The notes below the pieces were generated by a model. That model had not been told where the DNA came from, made no database searches, and saw only the letters and a program-made list of their open reading frames with translations. DNA of 64,000 nucleotides from Fructobacillus evanidus (GTDB taxonomy: Bacteria > Bacillota > Bacilli > Lactobacillales > Lactobacillaceae). The DNA lies in assembly GCF_963580165.1 (NCBI RefSeq), contig NZ_CAUZLM010000003.1, positions 1 through 64,000 of the forward strand, read 5' to 3'. The translations under genes and the position numbers were made by a program. Below, piece after piece: positions 31,708 to 40,255 of the stretch (positions within the stretch are counted from its first letter, which is position 1; every line of letters starts with the position of its first letter).

Positions 31708-32595
31708 ATGCTACCGGACGTGATGGAAGACTATTTGAATTACGTTCAGGTCGACCGTGGCCTTTCAAAAAACACGATTACCGCTTATCGTCAGGATTTA
31801 ACCAACTTTTGTGCTTTTTTAAAGAAAAATCAGAAGACTTGGCGCCAGGTTGATCACCAAGTCGTCCTGGCGTTTTTAAATCAGTTGCGGTTAGAAAAGC
31901 GGGCCAATACCTCGGTGGCACGAATGGTTACTTCGTTGCGTAAGTGCTTCGCTTACTTGAAAAATGAGGGTTTGATTGAACATGACCCCATGTTGAATAT
32001 TAAGCCCCCTAAGAAGGCGGAACACTTGCCAGCCGTTTTGTCGGTGGAAGAGGTCGATTTGTTGTTAGAGGCACCTGATGTCTCAACCCCTTTGGGTCTA
32101 AGAACACGGGCGTTACTTGAAGTGCTATATGCCACGGGTTTGCGTGTTTCGGAATTGATTAATCTCAAGCTTGATGACCTACACTTGGACTTAGGGCTGA
32201 TTCAAACCCTGGGAAAAGGTGACAAAGAGCGGATTGTGCCGATTGGCGAAGTGGCGGTTGACTGGATTAACCGCTATTTGCAAAGTGCTCGTCCGACCTT
32301 AGTTAAGAGCCAGAGGACGGTGACACTCTTTGTTAACGATCACGGCCGGTCGTTATCTCGACAGGGTGTTTGGCAGTTAATTAAAAAATTAGTGGCCCAG
32401 GCTGGCATTAAAAAGGATGTTTCGCCGCATACGCTTCGCCACTCTTTTGCCACCCACATTCTGGAAAACGGGGCAGACCTGCGGATTGTCCAGGAGTTGT
32501 TGGGCCACGCCGATATTTCAACCACGCAAATCTATACGCATATTTCAAAGAAGCGGTTGAGCCAGGTCTATGACCAATTTCATCCGCGTGCCTGA
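31708..32595 (+). CDS. xerD: Tyrosine recombinase XerD
   Basis: A 295-residue site-specific recombinase that resolves chromosome dimers at dif sites near the terminus. It has a SAM-like N-terminal DNA-binding domain (about 1-85) and a catalytic domain with Arg146 (TGLRVSEL), a Lys in GKGDKER, His241 and Arg244 (HTLRHSF), His267 (LLGHADI) and the nucleophile Tyr276 (QIYTH), so the active site is complete. Its place between cvfB and ribT/scpA is the conserved XerD locus of lactic acid bacteria. The ATG at 31708 follows the cvfB stop by 3 bp, so translational coupling is likely. Confidence 0.93.
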   Translation: MLPDVMEDYLNYVQVDRGLSKNTITAYRQDLTNFCAFLKKNQKTWRQVDHQVVLAFLNQLRLEKRANTSVARMVTSLRKCFAYLKNEGLIEHDPMLNIKPPKKAEHLPAVLSVEEVDLLLEAPDVSTPLGLRTRALLEVLYATGLRVSELINLKLDDLHLDLGLIQTLGKGDKERIVPIGEVAVDWINRYLQSARPTLVKSQRTVTLFVNDHGRSLSRQGVWQLIKKLVAQAGIKKDVSPHTLRHSFATHILENGADLRIVQELLGHADISTTQIYTHISKKRLSQVYDQFHPRA

Positions 32596-32617
32596 GTAGC
32601 TTGTAAAGGAGTCAGCC

Positions 32618-32995
32618 ATGTTAATTTCGACAAGACCAGATGATGAAAAGACGGTCATGGGCCTCTTTTCCCTTTTACCAGAATATAAGAACTTAGACCA
32701 TATGAAGTTGGTCTTAAATTTATACCAGCAGCCTAAGATGGAGCTTTTCTTTTGGCAGCCTGACCAGCAAGACTCGATTAACGGCTTGCTTGGTTTTGAG
32801 CGTTACAAGGATAATGTCCTAGTTGTTCGTCACCTGATTTTGACGCCGGGTGCCCCGAAGAAGGCCACTCACGCGCAAATGTTGACGGACTTGCAGGAAC
32901 TCAATCCTGACCAGACGGTGATGGGCACCTTAAGCACCCAAACGTATATCGATAAGTGGAGAAAGCATTATTCAAAACCCAAGTCTCACAATTAA
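32618..32995 (+). CDS. ribT: RibT-like GNAT family protein
   Basis: A 125-residue protein similar to RibT, a GNAT-fold protein named for its place in the Bacillus riboflavin operon. Its substrate is unknown. It is recognised by LFSLLPEYKNLDHMKLVLNL, the GLLGFERY strand and the C-terminal segment TYIDKWRKHY. Here it lies between xerD and scpA, as in many lactobacilli, without riboflavin biosynthesis genes. AAAGGAG precedes the ATG. Its last 29 bp overlap the likely start of scpA. Confidence 0.85.
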   Translation: MLISTRPDDEKTVMGLFSLLPEYKNLDHMKLVLNLYQQPKMELFFWQPDQQDSINGLLGFERYKDNVLVVRHLILTPGAPKKATHAQMLTDLQELNPDQTVMGTLSTQTYIDKWRKHYSKPKSHN

Positions 32996-33737
32996 GATTA
33001 CCGACTTCGAGGGTCCGCTCGATTTGCTTTTGCATTTGATTCGAAAGCATGAGATGGACATTTTTCAATTGCCGATTGCTGAAGTGACGAAACAGTATTT
33101 GGGTTTCATCCATGATCAGCAGGCGATGCAGTTGGATGTGGCGGCAGATTACCTAGTGATGGCTGCCAAGTTAATTCATCTTAAGTCGACGGATTTGTTA
33201 CCAAAACCGCCGATTGAAGATGATTTTGAAGATAACTTTGAAGAACTTGATCCAAAAGAGGAGCTGATTGCCCGATTGTTGGTTTACCAACGTTTTCAAC
33301 AGGCAACCGGCTTCTTTGATGAGCGGCAAGAGGCGGGGATGCATTCCTTTGTTCGTCCGGCAATTGAGGATGATAAAGTAGAAGTTGACCAGCCGGTCAC
33401 GCTAGCTCCTGGTTTGACAATGGTCGATTTGCAACTCGCTTTTGATAGCGTGATTGCTCGGCAACGAGACTTGGCCCCAAAGGTGCGCCAAGTGGAATCG
33501 GATTCCTATACAATTGGGGATGGTATTGTTTCCATTCGCCAAAAATTACAAGCCCTGCCAAAAGAAGAATCTTTGCCTTTTACAGCCCTTTTTGATGATG
33601 TTTTTGCGCCTGACCGGTTAGTGATGACCTTTTTAGGCTTGCTTGAAATCACTAAGGCTGGCGAAGTGACGCTCTGGCAGGCAGCCTTAACAGATGAAAT
33701 TTTAATTAAAGCGGTGGACCATGAATCAGAAGATTAG
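32967..33737 (+). CDS. scpA: Segregation and condensation protein A, probable ATT start
   Basis: The kleisin subunit of the SMC-ScpAB condensin, bridging SMC heads during chromosome segregation. The hallmark start FEGPLDLLLHLIRKHEMDI is present and is followed by the helical kleisin domain and a C-terminal winged helix. The problem is the start. The frame has no ATG, GTG or TTG between the stop at 32931 and a TTG at 33024, and that TTG lies inside FEGPLDLLL and would remove conserved residues. An ATT at 32967 has GGAG 5 nt upstream and gives 256 residues, the normal size. It overlaps ribT by 29 bp and scpB by 17 bp, so coupling probably aids initiation. Confidence 0.8.
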   Translation: MIQNPSLTIKITDFEGPLDLLLHLIRKHEMDIFQLPIAEVTKQYLGFIHDQQAMQLDVAADYLVMAAKLIHLKSTDLLPKPPIEDDFEDNFEELDPKEELIARLLVYQRFQQATGFFDERQEAGMHSFVRPAIEDDKVEVDQPVTLAPGLTMVDLQLAFDSVIARQRDLAPKVRQVESDSYTIGDGIVSIRQKLQALPKEESLPFTALFDDVFAPDRLVMTFLGLLEITKAGEVTLWQAALTDEILIKAVDHESED

Positions 33738-34446
33738 TCAAATTGAAGCGTTATTGTTTGTTGCCGGTGAGGATGGCTTGTCGGTCCCTGAATTGGCTAA
33801 GGTGACAGGTTTTGATAAGGGGGCGTTGCCCGCTTTGCTTGATGAACTGGCCACCCATTTGATTCAAATTGATTCGCCATTGATGTTGCGAACCTCTGAC
33901 GGACGCTATGTCTTGGTTACCCGACCTGAATTTGGTAAATTAGTTTCGGCCTATTTCGACTTACCAGTTAACACCAAGTTGACGCAAGCACAGCTCGAAA
34001 CCTTGGTGATTGTTGCCTATCAGCAGCCGATTACCCGTGTTGAAATTGATCAAATTCGTGGTGTCCGCTCGGCCGGAACAATTCAAAAACTGCTGTTGCA
34101 TCAGTTAATCGAATCAGTTGGTCGGAAAGAAGAAATTGGTCGGCCGATTTTATACGGCACGACCGTTGATTTTCTGGACTACTTTGGTTTGGAATCGTTG
34201 GCTGATTTGCCAGAATTACCAGATATTAATGATGTGACCTTAGATGAAGAAGGCCAGGCCGAGGTAGCACTCTTTGACCAAATTGATGATCAGGGGGATA
34301 CTATTCTTGAAAGCCCAGCTGATGAGGGTCAATTGGCCCTGACAGGAGACGACGAAATGGTCACGCAAGAAGAACACGATACGACAACGGATACATTGGC
34401 TGATGACCAGTCAGTTGCCGCAAAAAAGGAGGGCGAAAATGCCTGA
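33721..34446 (+). CDS. scpB: Segregation and condensation protein B
   Basis: A 241-residue partner of ScpA in the SMC condensin, with two winged-helix domains in about residues 1-165. Typical segments are QIEALLFVAGEDGLSV, the central TLVIVAYQQPITRVEIDQIRG and ILYGTTVDFLDYFGL. The C-terminal 70 residues are acidic and unusually long. It overlaps scpA by 17 bp and rluB by 8 bp, forming a tightly coupled ribT-scpA-scpB-rluB run. Confidence 0.94.
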   Translation: MNQKISQIEALLFVAGEDGLSVPELAKVTGFDKGALPALLDELATHLIQIDSPLMLRTSDGRYVLVTRPEFGKLVSAYFDLPVNTKLTQAQLETLVIVAYQQPITRVEIDQIRGVRSAGTIQKLLLHQLIESVGRKEEIGRPILYGTTVDFLDYFGLESLADLPELPDINDVTLDEEGQAEVALFDQIDDQGDTILESPADEGQLALTGDDEMVTQEEHDTTTDTLADDQSVAAKKEGENA

Positions 34447-35188
34447 AGAAAGTCAACGACTACAAAAGGTGATTGCTCAGGCGGGCATTTCGTCAAGACG
34501 AGCCGCCGAAACCATGATTTTAGAAGGACGAGTTGAGGTTAACGGCCAGATTGTAAGCCAATTGGGTACCAAAGTGACCCGCCAAGACGAGGTTAAGGTC
34601 GATGGTGTGCCAATTGATGGCCAAGAAAAGCATGTGTATTACTTGCTGAATAAGCCCCGTGGCGTTGTGACCACTAGCCATGACGATAAGGGTCGGCAAA
34701 CAGTTGTCGATATCTTAGATGATGTGACTGCCCGGGTTTATCCGGTTGGCCGGTTGGATTACGATACGACCGGTGCGCTCTTGCTCACCAATGATGGTGA
34801 TTTGGCCAACCAGTTGATGCACCCCAAGGGTCGGGTTGATAAGGTTTATACGGCCAAGGTCAAAGGATTGGCGACGCTGGAACAATTGGCGCCGTTAAAG
34901 CGCGGGATTGTTTTAAAGGGTAAGAAGACGGCTCCTGCCAAGGTTGCCATCGAAAAGGCCGATAAGGATAAGAAGGTTTCCTTTGTCACAATTACGATTC
35001 ATGAAGGGCGTAATCACCAGGTCAAGGATATGCTGGCTGCCGTTGGTTTGCCAGTTGAAAAGCTGCGCCGTGACCGCTATGCTTTCTTGGACTTAATTGG
35101 CTTGCAACCGGGTGAATTCCGCGACTTAAAGCATGATGAAGTCAAGCGCTTGAAGGCCGGCGATTACCGGTTCTTGCGCCGTAAGTAA
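34439..35188 (+). CDS. rluB: 23S rRNA pseudouridine synthase RluB
   Basis: A 249-residue RsuA/RluB-family enzyme that isomerises a uridine in 23S rRNA. An N-terminal S4 RNA-binding domain (LQKVIAQAGISSRRAAE) is followed by a catalytic domain with the motif VGRLDYDTTGALLLTNDG, containing the nucleophile Asp, and the later GRNHQVKDML motif. The frame is open from 34403, but the ATG at 34439 is chosen because AAAGGAGGG lies just upstream and the S4 domain then starts at the normal place. It is the last gene of the scpAB run. Confidence 0.93.
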   Translation: MPEESQRLQKVIAQAGISSRRAAETMILEGRVEVNGQIVSQLGTKVTRQDEVKVDGVPIDGQEKHVYYLLNKPRGVVTTSHDDKGRQTVVDILDDVTARVYPVGRLDYDTTGALLLTNDGDLANQLMHPKGRVDKVYTAKVKGLATLEQLAPLKRGIVLKGKKTAPAKVAIEKADKDKKVSFVTITIHEGRNHQVKDMLAAVGLPVEKLRRDRYAFLDLIGLQPGEFRDLKHDEVKRLKAGDYRFLRRK

Positions 35189-35285
35189 GAAAAAATTGCT
35201 GAAAAATTAGTGGTGTCCGCAATCGCTGAAAATAAAATTCGTTTTTCTAGTTTTCGGCAGGCGCCGATTTGTATTGATGGTATCA

Positions 35286-35313
35286 AGCCCTTAACCCATG
35301 TTAAGGGCTTTTT
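35286..35313 (+). terminator. Terminator after rluB
   Basis: A perfect 10-bp stem (35286-35295 with 35300-35309) with loop CCAT is followed by Ts. It lies about 100 bp after the rluB stop. Confidence 0.85.
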
Positions 35314-35336
35314 ATGACGGCAAAAATCTTTTTTTC

Positions 35337-35365
35337 TTGGCAAGTTTTTTGAGCTGTGCTATACT
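35337..35365 (+). promoter_or_regulatory. Promoter of the FMN riboswitch-ribU unit
   Basis: TTGGCA (35337-35342), a 17-bp spacer and TATACT (35360-35365) lie about 25 bp before the riboswitch. Confidence 0.7.
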
Positions 35366-35390
35366 ATTTCTTGTTTCAAATATAATATAA

Positions 35391-35586
35391 AACTTCGGGG
35401 TCGGGTGAAAGTCCCAACCGGCGGTGAAGCAGCGACAGCTGATGAGCCCGCGACCTGCCACTTGGCAGCTGATCTGGTTTGAATCCAGAGCCGACCGTAC
35501 AGTCGGGTATAAAGAAGTTTAAAGTACAGTCTTTTTTTTGCTGGCCTTTATTTTACCCCGGGTGAAGTAGGGCCTTTTTTAGGCCC
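35391..35586 (+). promoter_or_regulatory. FMN riboswitch and expression platform for ribU
   Basis: The aptamer runs from about 35391 to 35520 and has the family core sequences GGGTGAAAGTCCCAACCGGC, GATGAGCC and the 3' GCCGACCGTACAGTC. The closing stem pairs AACTTC with GAAGTT. Beyond it, a hairpin (35570-35575 with 35581-35586, GGGCCT with AGGCCC) sits immediately before the AGAGGAG ribosome binding site of ribU. FMN binding probably lowers ribU expression. Confidence 0.93.
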
Positions 35587-35599
35587 AGAGGAGTAGAAA

Positions 35600-36181
35600 A
35601 TGACAAGAAACACTACTAAAAAACTCACCCTGGTCGCCATTTTTAGTGCAATTTCCTTTGCACTCACGATTTTTCCGCAAATTGCGATCATTCCTAGCGC
35701 ATCGTTTTTGAAAATTGACTTTTCAATTGTGCCCGCTTTCCTGGCTTTTTCCTGGTTAGGGTTTGGATCGGCCGTTTGGGTACTGGTGATTCGGACCTTG
35801 TTGAAGCTGATTTTGTTTAATGAAGGGGCCAATACCTATATTGGGACGCCGGTTAACCTTGTGATTGCTTTGACATTCTTGCTGGTTTTGGCAGCGATGG
35901 CAAAGGTTGAAGTTCGCTGGCCAAAGTGGTTATGGCAGTCAATTAGCGCTGTTGTTGCCTCTGTGTCGATGACCGTGGTGGCGTATCTCGCCAACATCGT
36001 TTGGGCCATTCCGCTTTACGCCAGCTTTGCAAATTTTGATATTGCTAAGTTCATTGGCGTTAAAGTTTATTTGTGGGGAATGGTCGTGCCATTCAATCTT
36101 TTGGAAGGCTTGATTTGGTTTATTGTTTCTGTGATGGTTGTTGCAATCTTGGCACCCTTTAAGAAAAGTTTTCGTTCTTAA
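35600..36181 (+). CDS. ribU: Riboflavin ECF transporter substrate-binding subunit
   Basis: A 193-residue membrane S component that captures riboflavin and works with the shared EcfAA'T energising module, encoded elsewhere. It has about six helices. The family features include the N-terminal KKLTLVAIFSAISFALTIFP, FLKIDFSIVPAFLAF with the riboflavin-pocket region, and VPFNLLEGLIW near the C-terminus. The FMN riboswitch upstream supports the substrate. The ATG at 35600 follows GAGGAG by 6 nt. Confidence 0.95.
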   Translation: MTRNTTKKLTLVAIFSAISFALTIFPQIAIIPSASFLKIDFSIVPAFLAFSWLGFGSAVWVLVIRTLLKLILFNEGANTYIGTPVNLVIALTFLLVLAAMAKVEVRWPKWLWQSISAVVASVSMTVVAYLANIVWAIPLYASFANFDIAKFIGVKVYLWGMVVPFNLLEGLIWFIVSVMVVAILAPFKKSFRS

Positions 36182-36255
36182 GAAAAGGTTATCATTTTCA
36201 AGCAACCTTCCGTGTTAGACTTGATTTAAGAACGAACTCATAGGAGGTCTTGAAA

Positions 36256-36810
36256 ATGAACGACCAAACAGCACCAACATTATCACGCCGGCAACGTTTT
36301 GATCGCCAGCATGAAAATCAGGAGCAGCCTAAAAAAGAACCACGGCCAAAAAGTCACGGCGGTCTAGTTGTGATTTTGGTCTTGCTGTCGCTAGTCTTAT
36401 TAGCGTCAGCGCCAATTTATGGATTGATGAAAAATTCACCAAAGACAGTGAAGACAACATCTAGTTCCAATAGCTCCAAAAAGACAAGTCAAGCGACAAC
36501 GTCTTCTGCTAGTTCGCAGTCTTCTGCTGCAACGAGTGCTGATCAGTCCTCAACTAGTCAATCGGCTACTTCGTCTAGCCAAGCTGATTCTGCTGCCCAA
36601 TCAAGCCAAAATCAGGCAACCCAGTCGAGTGACGATCAAGCAGCAGCTTCAGCTGCCGCTGCTAACACGGCTACTTTGGGTGCCAACCAAACGTTATATA
36701 ACTTTGCGGTAACTCATGGTACAACCACTGACCAGATTTATGCTTTGAATCCTGGTGTTACTGCTCAAAACTATTCAAAGTTTGCGGGGCAAGCTTTGAA
36801 AATTAAGTAA
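36256..36810 (+). CDS. Single-pass membrane protein with C-terminal LysM
   Basis: A 184-residue protein with a basic cytosolic N-terminus (about 1-35), one membrane helix (about 36-58), a long Ser/Gln/Ala/Thr-rich extracellular linker (about 65-140) and a C-terminal LysM domain (about 143-184) containing TLYNFAVTHGTTTDQIYALNPG. LysM binds peptidoglycan or chitin-like glycans, so the protein probably tethers membrane to wall. The ATG at 36256 is preferred to the upstream TTG (36250) because AGGAGG lies 9-10 nt before it. It lies 18 bp before cmk, an arrangement seen in related bacteria. Confidence 0.88.
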   Translation: MNDQTAPTLSRRQRFDRQHENQEQPKKEPRPKSHGGLVVILVLLSLVLLASAPIYGLMKNSPKTVKTTSSSNSSKKTSQATTSSASSQSSAATSADQSSTSQSATSSSQADSAAQSSQNQATQSSDDQAAASAAAANTATLGANQTLYNFAVTHGTTTDQIYALNPGVTAQNYSKFAGQALKIK

Positions 36811-36828
36811 GAGGAAATTTTAATCCCT

Positions 36829-37506
36829 ATGACTCAACCTGCTCATTTTCAAGTTGCAATTGACGGTCCGGCATCGGCTGGAAAGTCAACGATTGCTAAA
36901 ATTTTAGCGACCGATTTAAAGTATGTTTACGTTGACACTGGTGCGATGTATCGCGCCATTACCTTGGCGGCCAAGCAGGCGGGACTTGCATACGAAGATG
37001 AGGCGGGGATTGTTGCCTTGCTTCCAAAAATTGAAATTGCCTTTTTACCGGGTGAACCAGTGCAACACGTTTTGTTGAATGGGCAAGAAGTAACCGAAGA
37101 AATCCGTTCAACTGAAATTACGAACAACGTTTCTTTGGTTTCTTCTTATCAGGCAGTTCGAGCTGATTTAGTTGACCGGCAACGTGCCTTGACGGCTAAA
37201 CAGCCGGTTATTATGGATGGCCGTGATATTGGCACAACCGTTTTGCCAGATGCTCAAGTGAAAATTTTCTTGATTGCTTCAGTCGATGAACGCGCTGAAC
37301 GTCGTTTCAAGGAAAATCAGTCCAAAGGTATGAATCCTGATTTGGCAACCCTGAAAAAGGAAATTGAGGAACGGGACTATAAAGATTCTCATCGCGCCAT
37401 TTCGCCATTAACAAAGGCAACAGATGCGCTAACAGTCGACACCACAGGCCAAAGTATTGACCAGGTTGTGGCTACTATCAAGCAAATTATCAAGGATCAC
37501 CAGTAA
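36829..37506 (+). CDS. cmk: Cytidylate kinase
   Basis: A 225-residue P-loop kinase that phosphorylates CMP and dCMP for nucleotide recycling and DNA synthesis. It shows the P-loop GPASAGKST (about residues 13-21), YVDTGAMYRAIT, the GRDIGTTVLPDA core and the LID region RRFKENQSKG. It lies between the LysM gene and rpsA, the conserved cmk-rpsA neighbourhood. GAGG lies 13 nt before the ATG, which is rather far. A terminator stem overlaps the stop codon. Confidence 0.95.
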   Translation: MTQPAHFQVAIDGPASAGKSTIAKILATDLKYVYVDTGAMYRAITLAAKQAGLAYEDEAGIVALLPKIEIAFLPGEPVQHVLLNGQEVTEEIRSTEITNNVSLVSSYQAVRADLVDRQRALTAKQPVIMDGRDIGTTVLPDAQVKIFLIASVDERAERRFKENQSKGMNPDLATLKKEIEERDYKDSHRAISPLTKATDALTVDTTGQSIDQVVATIKQIIKDHQ

Positions 37507-37518
37507 GGTGGTCTTTTT
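37495..37518 (+). terminator. Terminator overlapping the cmk stop codon
   Basis: A 7-bp stem (37495-37501 with 37507-37513, one G-T pair) whose loop includes the first bases of the stop codon is followed by TTTTT. Translating ribosomes would cover the stem, so termination may depend on translation. Confidence 0.6.
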
Positions 37519-37600
37519 ATTTTAGAAAAATCTGTTAAAATAGAAAGCAATAGGGAAAACGGTTCGTGTTTTTACGAAACATTTTGACGAAGTGGTTGGT

Positions 37601-37630
37601 CTAGTCCTAATTTTTTTAAAATTAGACTAG
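37601..37630 (+). promoter_or_regulatory. A/T-rich hairpin in the rpsA leader
   Basis: CTAGTC-C-TAATTTT (37601-37614) pairs with AAAATTAGACTAG (37618-37630), leaving one bulged C. It lies 66 bp before rpsA. A TTGACG (about 37584) and the TAATTT inside the hairpin could form a promoter. It could also be a weak terminator or a site for S1 autoregulation. The function is not clear. Confidence 0.4.
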
Positions 37631-37695
37631 GAAAATCAGCTACTCTCTGATAAAATACCCTTATAAGTGTAAATTGTAGGAGGACGTTTGACGTC

Positions 37696-38886
37696 ATGAG
37701 TGATACTAACAGCGAATTATTAGCAGCTCTGGAAAGTGCTGACCAAATTAAGGTAGGGGACGTCGTAACTGGCGAAGTGCTAGCAATCGACAACGATAAC
37801 CAAGCAGTTATCGGTCTTCACACCGGAGAAGAAGGAGTTGTGCCAGCGCGTGAGTACTCTGACGATCGTAGCGTCAACTTGGCCGACGATTTGAAGGTCG
37901 GTGACACCATCGAAACTGTTGTTGTTTCGAACGTAACGAGTGACAAGGAAGGCGTTGCCTACTTGTTGTCAAAGAAGCGCTTGGAAGCCCGCAAGGCTTG
38001 GGAATCATTGTCATTTAACGAAGGTGATGTTGTTGATGCGAAGGTTATCAACGCCGTTCGTGGTGGTTTGATTGTTGACGTTGCTGGTATCCGTGGCTTC
38101 GTACCTGCATCAATGGTTGCAGAACGCTTTGTTTCAGACTTGAACCAATTCAAGGGACAAGACATTAAGGCAGAAGTAATCGAAATCGACCCAGCCAAGG
38201 CTCGTTTGATTTTGTCACGTAAGGCTGTTGCAGCCCAAGAACGTGCCGAAAAGTTGGCTGAAGCATTCAGCCGTTTGACTGTTGGCGAAGTTGTTGAAGG
38301 AACTGTTGCTCGTTTGACTGACTTCGGTGCTTTCGTTGACTTGGGCGGCGTGGACGGATTGGTTCACGTTTCTGAAATCTCACATGACCGTGTTAAGAAC
38401 CCATCAGACGTTTTGTCAAAGGGTGAAAAGGTTAACGTTAAGATTTTGGCCTTGGATACTGATCGTGGACGTATCTCACTTTCAATCAAGGCAACCCAGC
38501 CAGGTCCTTGGGATGAAGTTGCAGAAAAGGCCCCAGCCGGTACTGTTCTTGAAGGAACGGTTAAGCGCGTGAAGGACTTTGGTGCATTCGTTGAAATCTT
38601 CCCTGGTATCGAAGGATTGGTTCACGTTTCACAAATTTCACACAAGCGTGTTGAAAACCCAGCCGACGTTTTGAAGTCTGGTGACAAGGTGAAGGTTCAA
38701 GTGTTGGATGTTAAGCCAGCCGAAGAACGTATCTCATTGTCAATGAAGGCTTTGGAAGAAAAGCCAGCCAACCAACGTGAAGACCGCGATGACAACCGTG
38801 GCGCTTCACGTGCTGACATGGCAGCCTTCCAACAAGACGATGAAGGTGCCGCTACTTTGGGCGACATCTTCGGCGACAAGTTGTAA
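37696..38886 (+). CDS. rpsA: 30S ribosomal protein S1 homologue
   Basis: A 396-residue protein with four S1 RNA-binding domains (about residues 17-85, 105-170, 190-260 and 275-345). The last two carry the typical DFGAFVDLGGVDGLVHVSEIS and DFGAFVEIFPGIEGLVHVSQIS segments. Four domains is the usual Firmicutes size, against six in Escherichia coli. Codon use is strongly optimised, as for other highly expressed genes. AGGAGG lies 12 nt before the ATG, and the spacer contains the short dyad GACGT-TT-GACGTC. A terminator and der follow. Confidence 0.94.
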   Translation: MSDTNSELLAALESADQIKVGDVVTGEVLAIDNDNQAVIGLHTGEEGVVPAREYSDDRSVNLADDLKVGDTIETVVVSNVTSDKEGVAYLLSKKRLEARKAWESLSFNEGDVVDAKVINAVRGGLIVDVAGIRGFVPASMVAERFVSDLNQFKGQDIKAEVIEIDPAKARLILSRKAVAAQERAEKLAEAFSRLTVGEVVEGTVARLTDFGAFVDLGGVDGLVHVSEISHDRVKNPSDVLSKGEKVNVKILALDTDRGRISLSIKATQPGPWDEVAEKAPAGTVLEGTVKRVKDFGAFVEIFPGIEGLVHVSQISHKRVENPADVLKSGDKVKVQVLDVKPAEERISLSMKALEEKPANQREDRDDNRGASRADMAAFQQDDEGAATLGDIFGDKL

Positions 38887-38900
38887 GATTTAAAAATGGA

Positions 38901-38925
38901 AAGGCTGGTTATCCAGTCTTTTTTT
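38901..38925 (+). terminator. rpsA terminator
   Basis: An 8-bp stem (38901-38908 with 38913-38920, one G-T pair) with loop TTAT is followed by a T tract. Confidence 0.8.
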
Positions 38926-38944
38926 ATTGGAAAGGAGCGGGAAT

Positions 38945-40255
38945 ATGGCAGCACCGATTGTAGCCGTAGTGGGTCGTCCAAATGTTGGTAAGTCCACACT
39001 ATTTAACCGCATTGTTGGCGATCGAATCGCCATTGTCGAGGATATGCCCGGGGTTACTCGTGATCGTTTGTACGCACGGGCAGAATGGCTAAATTATGAC
39101 TTCCGGATGATTGATACCGGAGGGTTGGAAATGGGAAATGCGCCATTTTTGACGGAAATTCGCGCCCAGGTTGAATTAGCTATTGATGAAGCCGACGTCA
39201 TTTTGATGGTTGTTTCTGGTCGAGAAGGCCTGACAGCCGATGACCAAGCTGTGGCCAATTTGCTTTATGGTACTGATAAGCCGGTTGTTTTGGCGGTCAA
39301 TAAGGTCGATAATCCTGAAATGCGGTCAGATATTTATGACTTCTATTCATTAGGAATGGGCGACCCTTATCCCGTTTCTGGATCACACGGAATTGGTTTG
39401 GGTGATGTTTTGGACGAAATCGTCAAGCATTTCCCAGATGAAGCCGCAGAACAAGACGATGATGCCGTCCGGTTCTCGATTATTGGTCGACCAAACGTTG
39501 GAAAGTCATCAATCGTTAACGCCATCTTGGGCGAAGACCGGATGATTGTCTCAAACATCGAAGGAACGACCCGTGATGCCATTGACACCCGTTTTATTAC
39601 CCCTGAGGGTGATGAGTTTGTGATGGTTGATACGGCCGGAATTCGTAAGCGTGGTAAGGTTTACGAAAACACGGAACGTTACTCGGTCATGCGGGCAATG
39701 AAGGCCATTGATGAGTCACAGGTGGTCTTGATGGTCTTGGATGCTGAAACTGGTATTCGTGAGCAAGATAAGCACGTTGCGGGTTATGCGCATGAGGCCG
39801 GAAAAGCTTTGGTGATTGTCGTCAATAAGTGGGATGCCATCGAAAAAGATACGCATACCATGACTGATTTTGAGAACTTGATTCGCGACGAATTTAAGTT
39901 TTTGGATTATGCACCAATCGTCTTTGTTTCAGCGAAGACTGGACAGCGCTTAGACCGCTTGCCTGATTTGATTTTGGCCGTGAATGAGAATCATCAGAAG
40001 CGAGTTTCATCATCAACATTGAACGACGTCTTGATGGATGCTTTGGCAACGAATCCGGCACCATCTGATAATGGTCGTCGTTTGCGTGTTTATTACGCCA
40101 CTCAAGTGGCAATCGAGCCACCAACGATTGTTGTTTTTGTAAACGATGTTGAACTGATGCATTTTTCATATCAACGTTTCCTAGAGAACCAAATTCGAGC
40201 AGCTTTTGATTTCTCAGGAACGCCTATCAAGCTGATTATTCGTCAGCGTAAGTAA
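38945..40255 (+). CDS. der: Ribosome biogenesis GTPase Der
   Basis: A 436-residue essential GTPase for 50S subunit assembly. It has two tandem G domains: G1 motifs GRPNVGKSTLFN (about residue 9) and GRPNVGKSSIVN (about residue 180), with NKVD and NKWD G4 motifs. A C-terminal KH-like domain ends in IKLIIRQRK. The frame is open from 38927, but the ATG at 38945 follows GGAG and gives the usual start MAAPIVAVVGRPN. It lies between rpsA and hup, a common order in Firmicutes. Confidence 0.96.
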   Translation: MAAPIVAVVGRPNVGKSTLFNRIVGDRIAIVEDMPGVTRDRLYARAEWLNYDFRMIDTGGLEMGNAPFLTEIRAQVELAIDEADVILMVVSGREGLTADDQAVANLLYGTDKPVVLAVNKVDNPEMRSDIYDFYSLGMGDPYPVSGSHGIGLGDVLDEIVKHFPDEAAEQDDDAVRFSIIGRPNVGKSSIVNAILGEDRMIVSNIEGTTRDAIDTRFITPEGDEFVMVDTAGIRKRGKVYENTERYSVMRAMKAIDESQVVLMVLDAETGIREQDKHVAGYAHEAGKALVIVVNKWDAIEKDTHTMTDFENLIRDEFKFLDYAPIVFVSAKTGQRLDRLPDLILAVNENHQKRVSSSTLNDVLMDALATNPAPSDNGRRLRVYYATQVAIEPPTIVVFVNDVELMHFSYQRFLENQIRAAFDFSGTPIKLIIRQRK

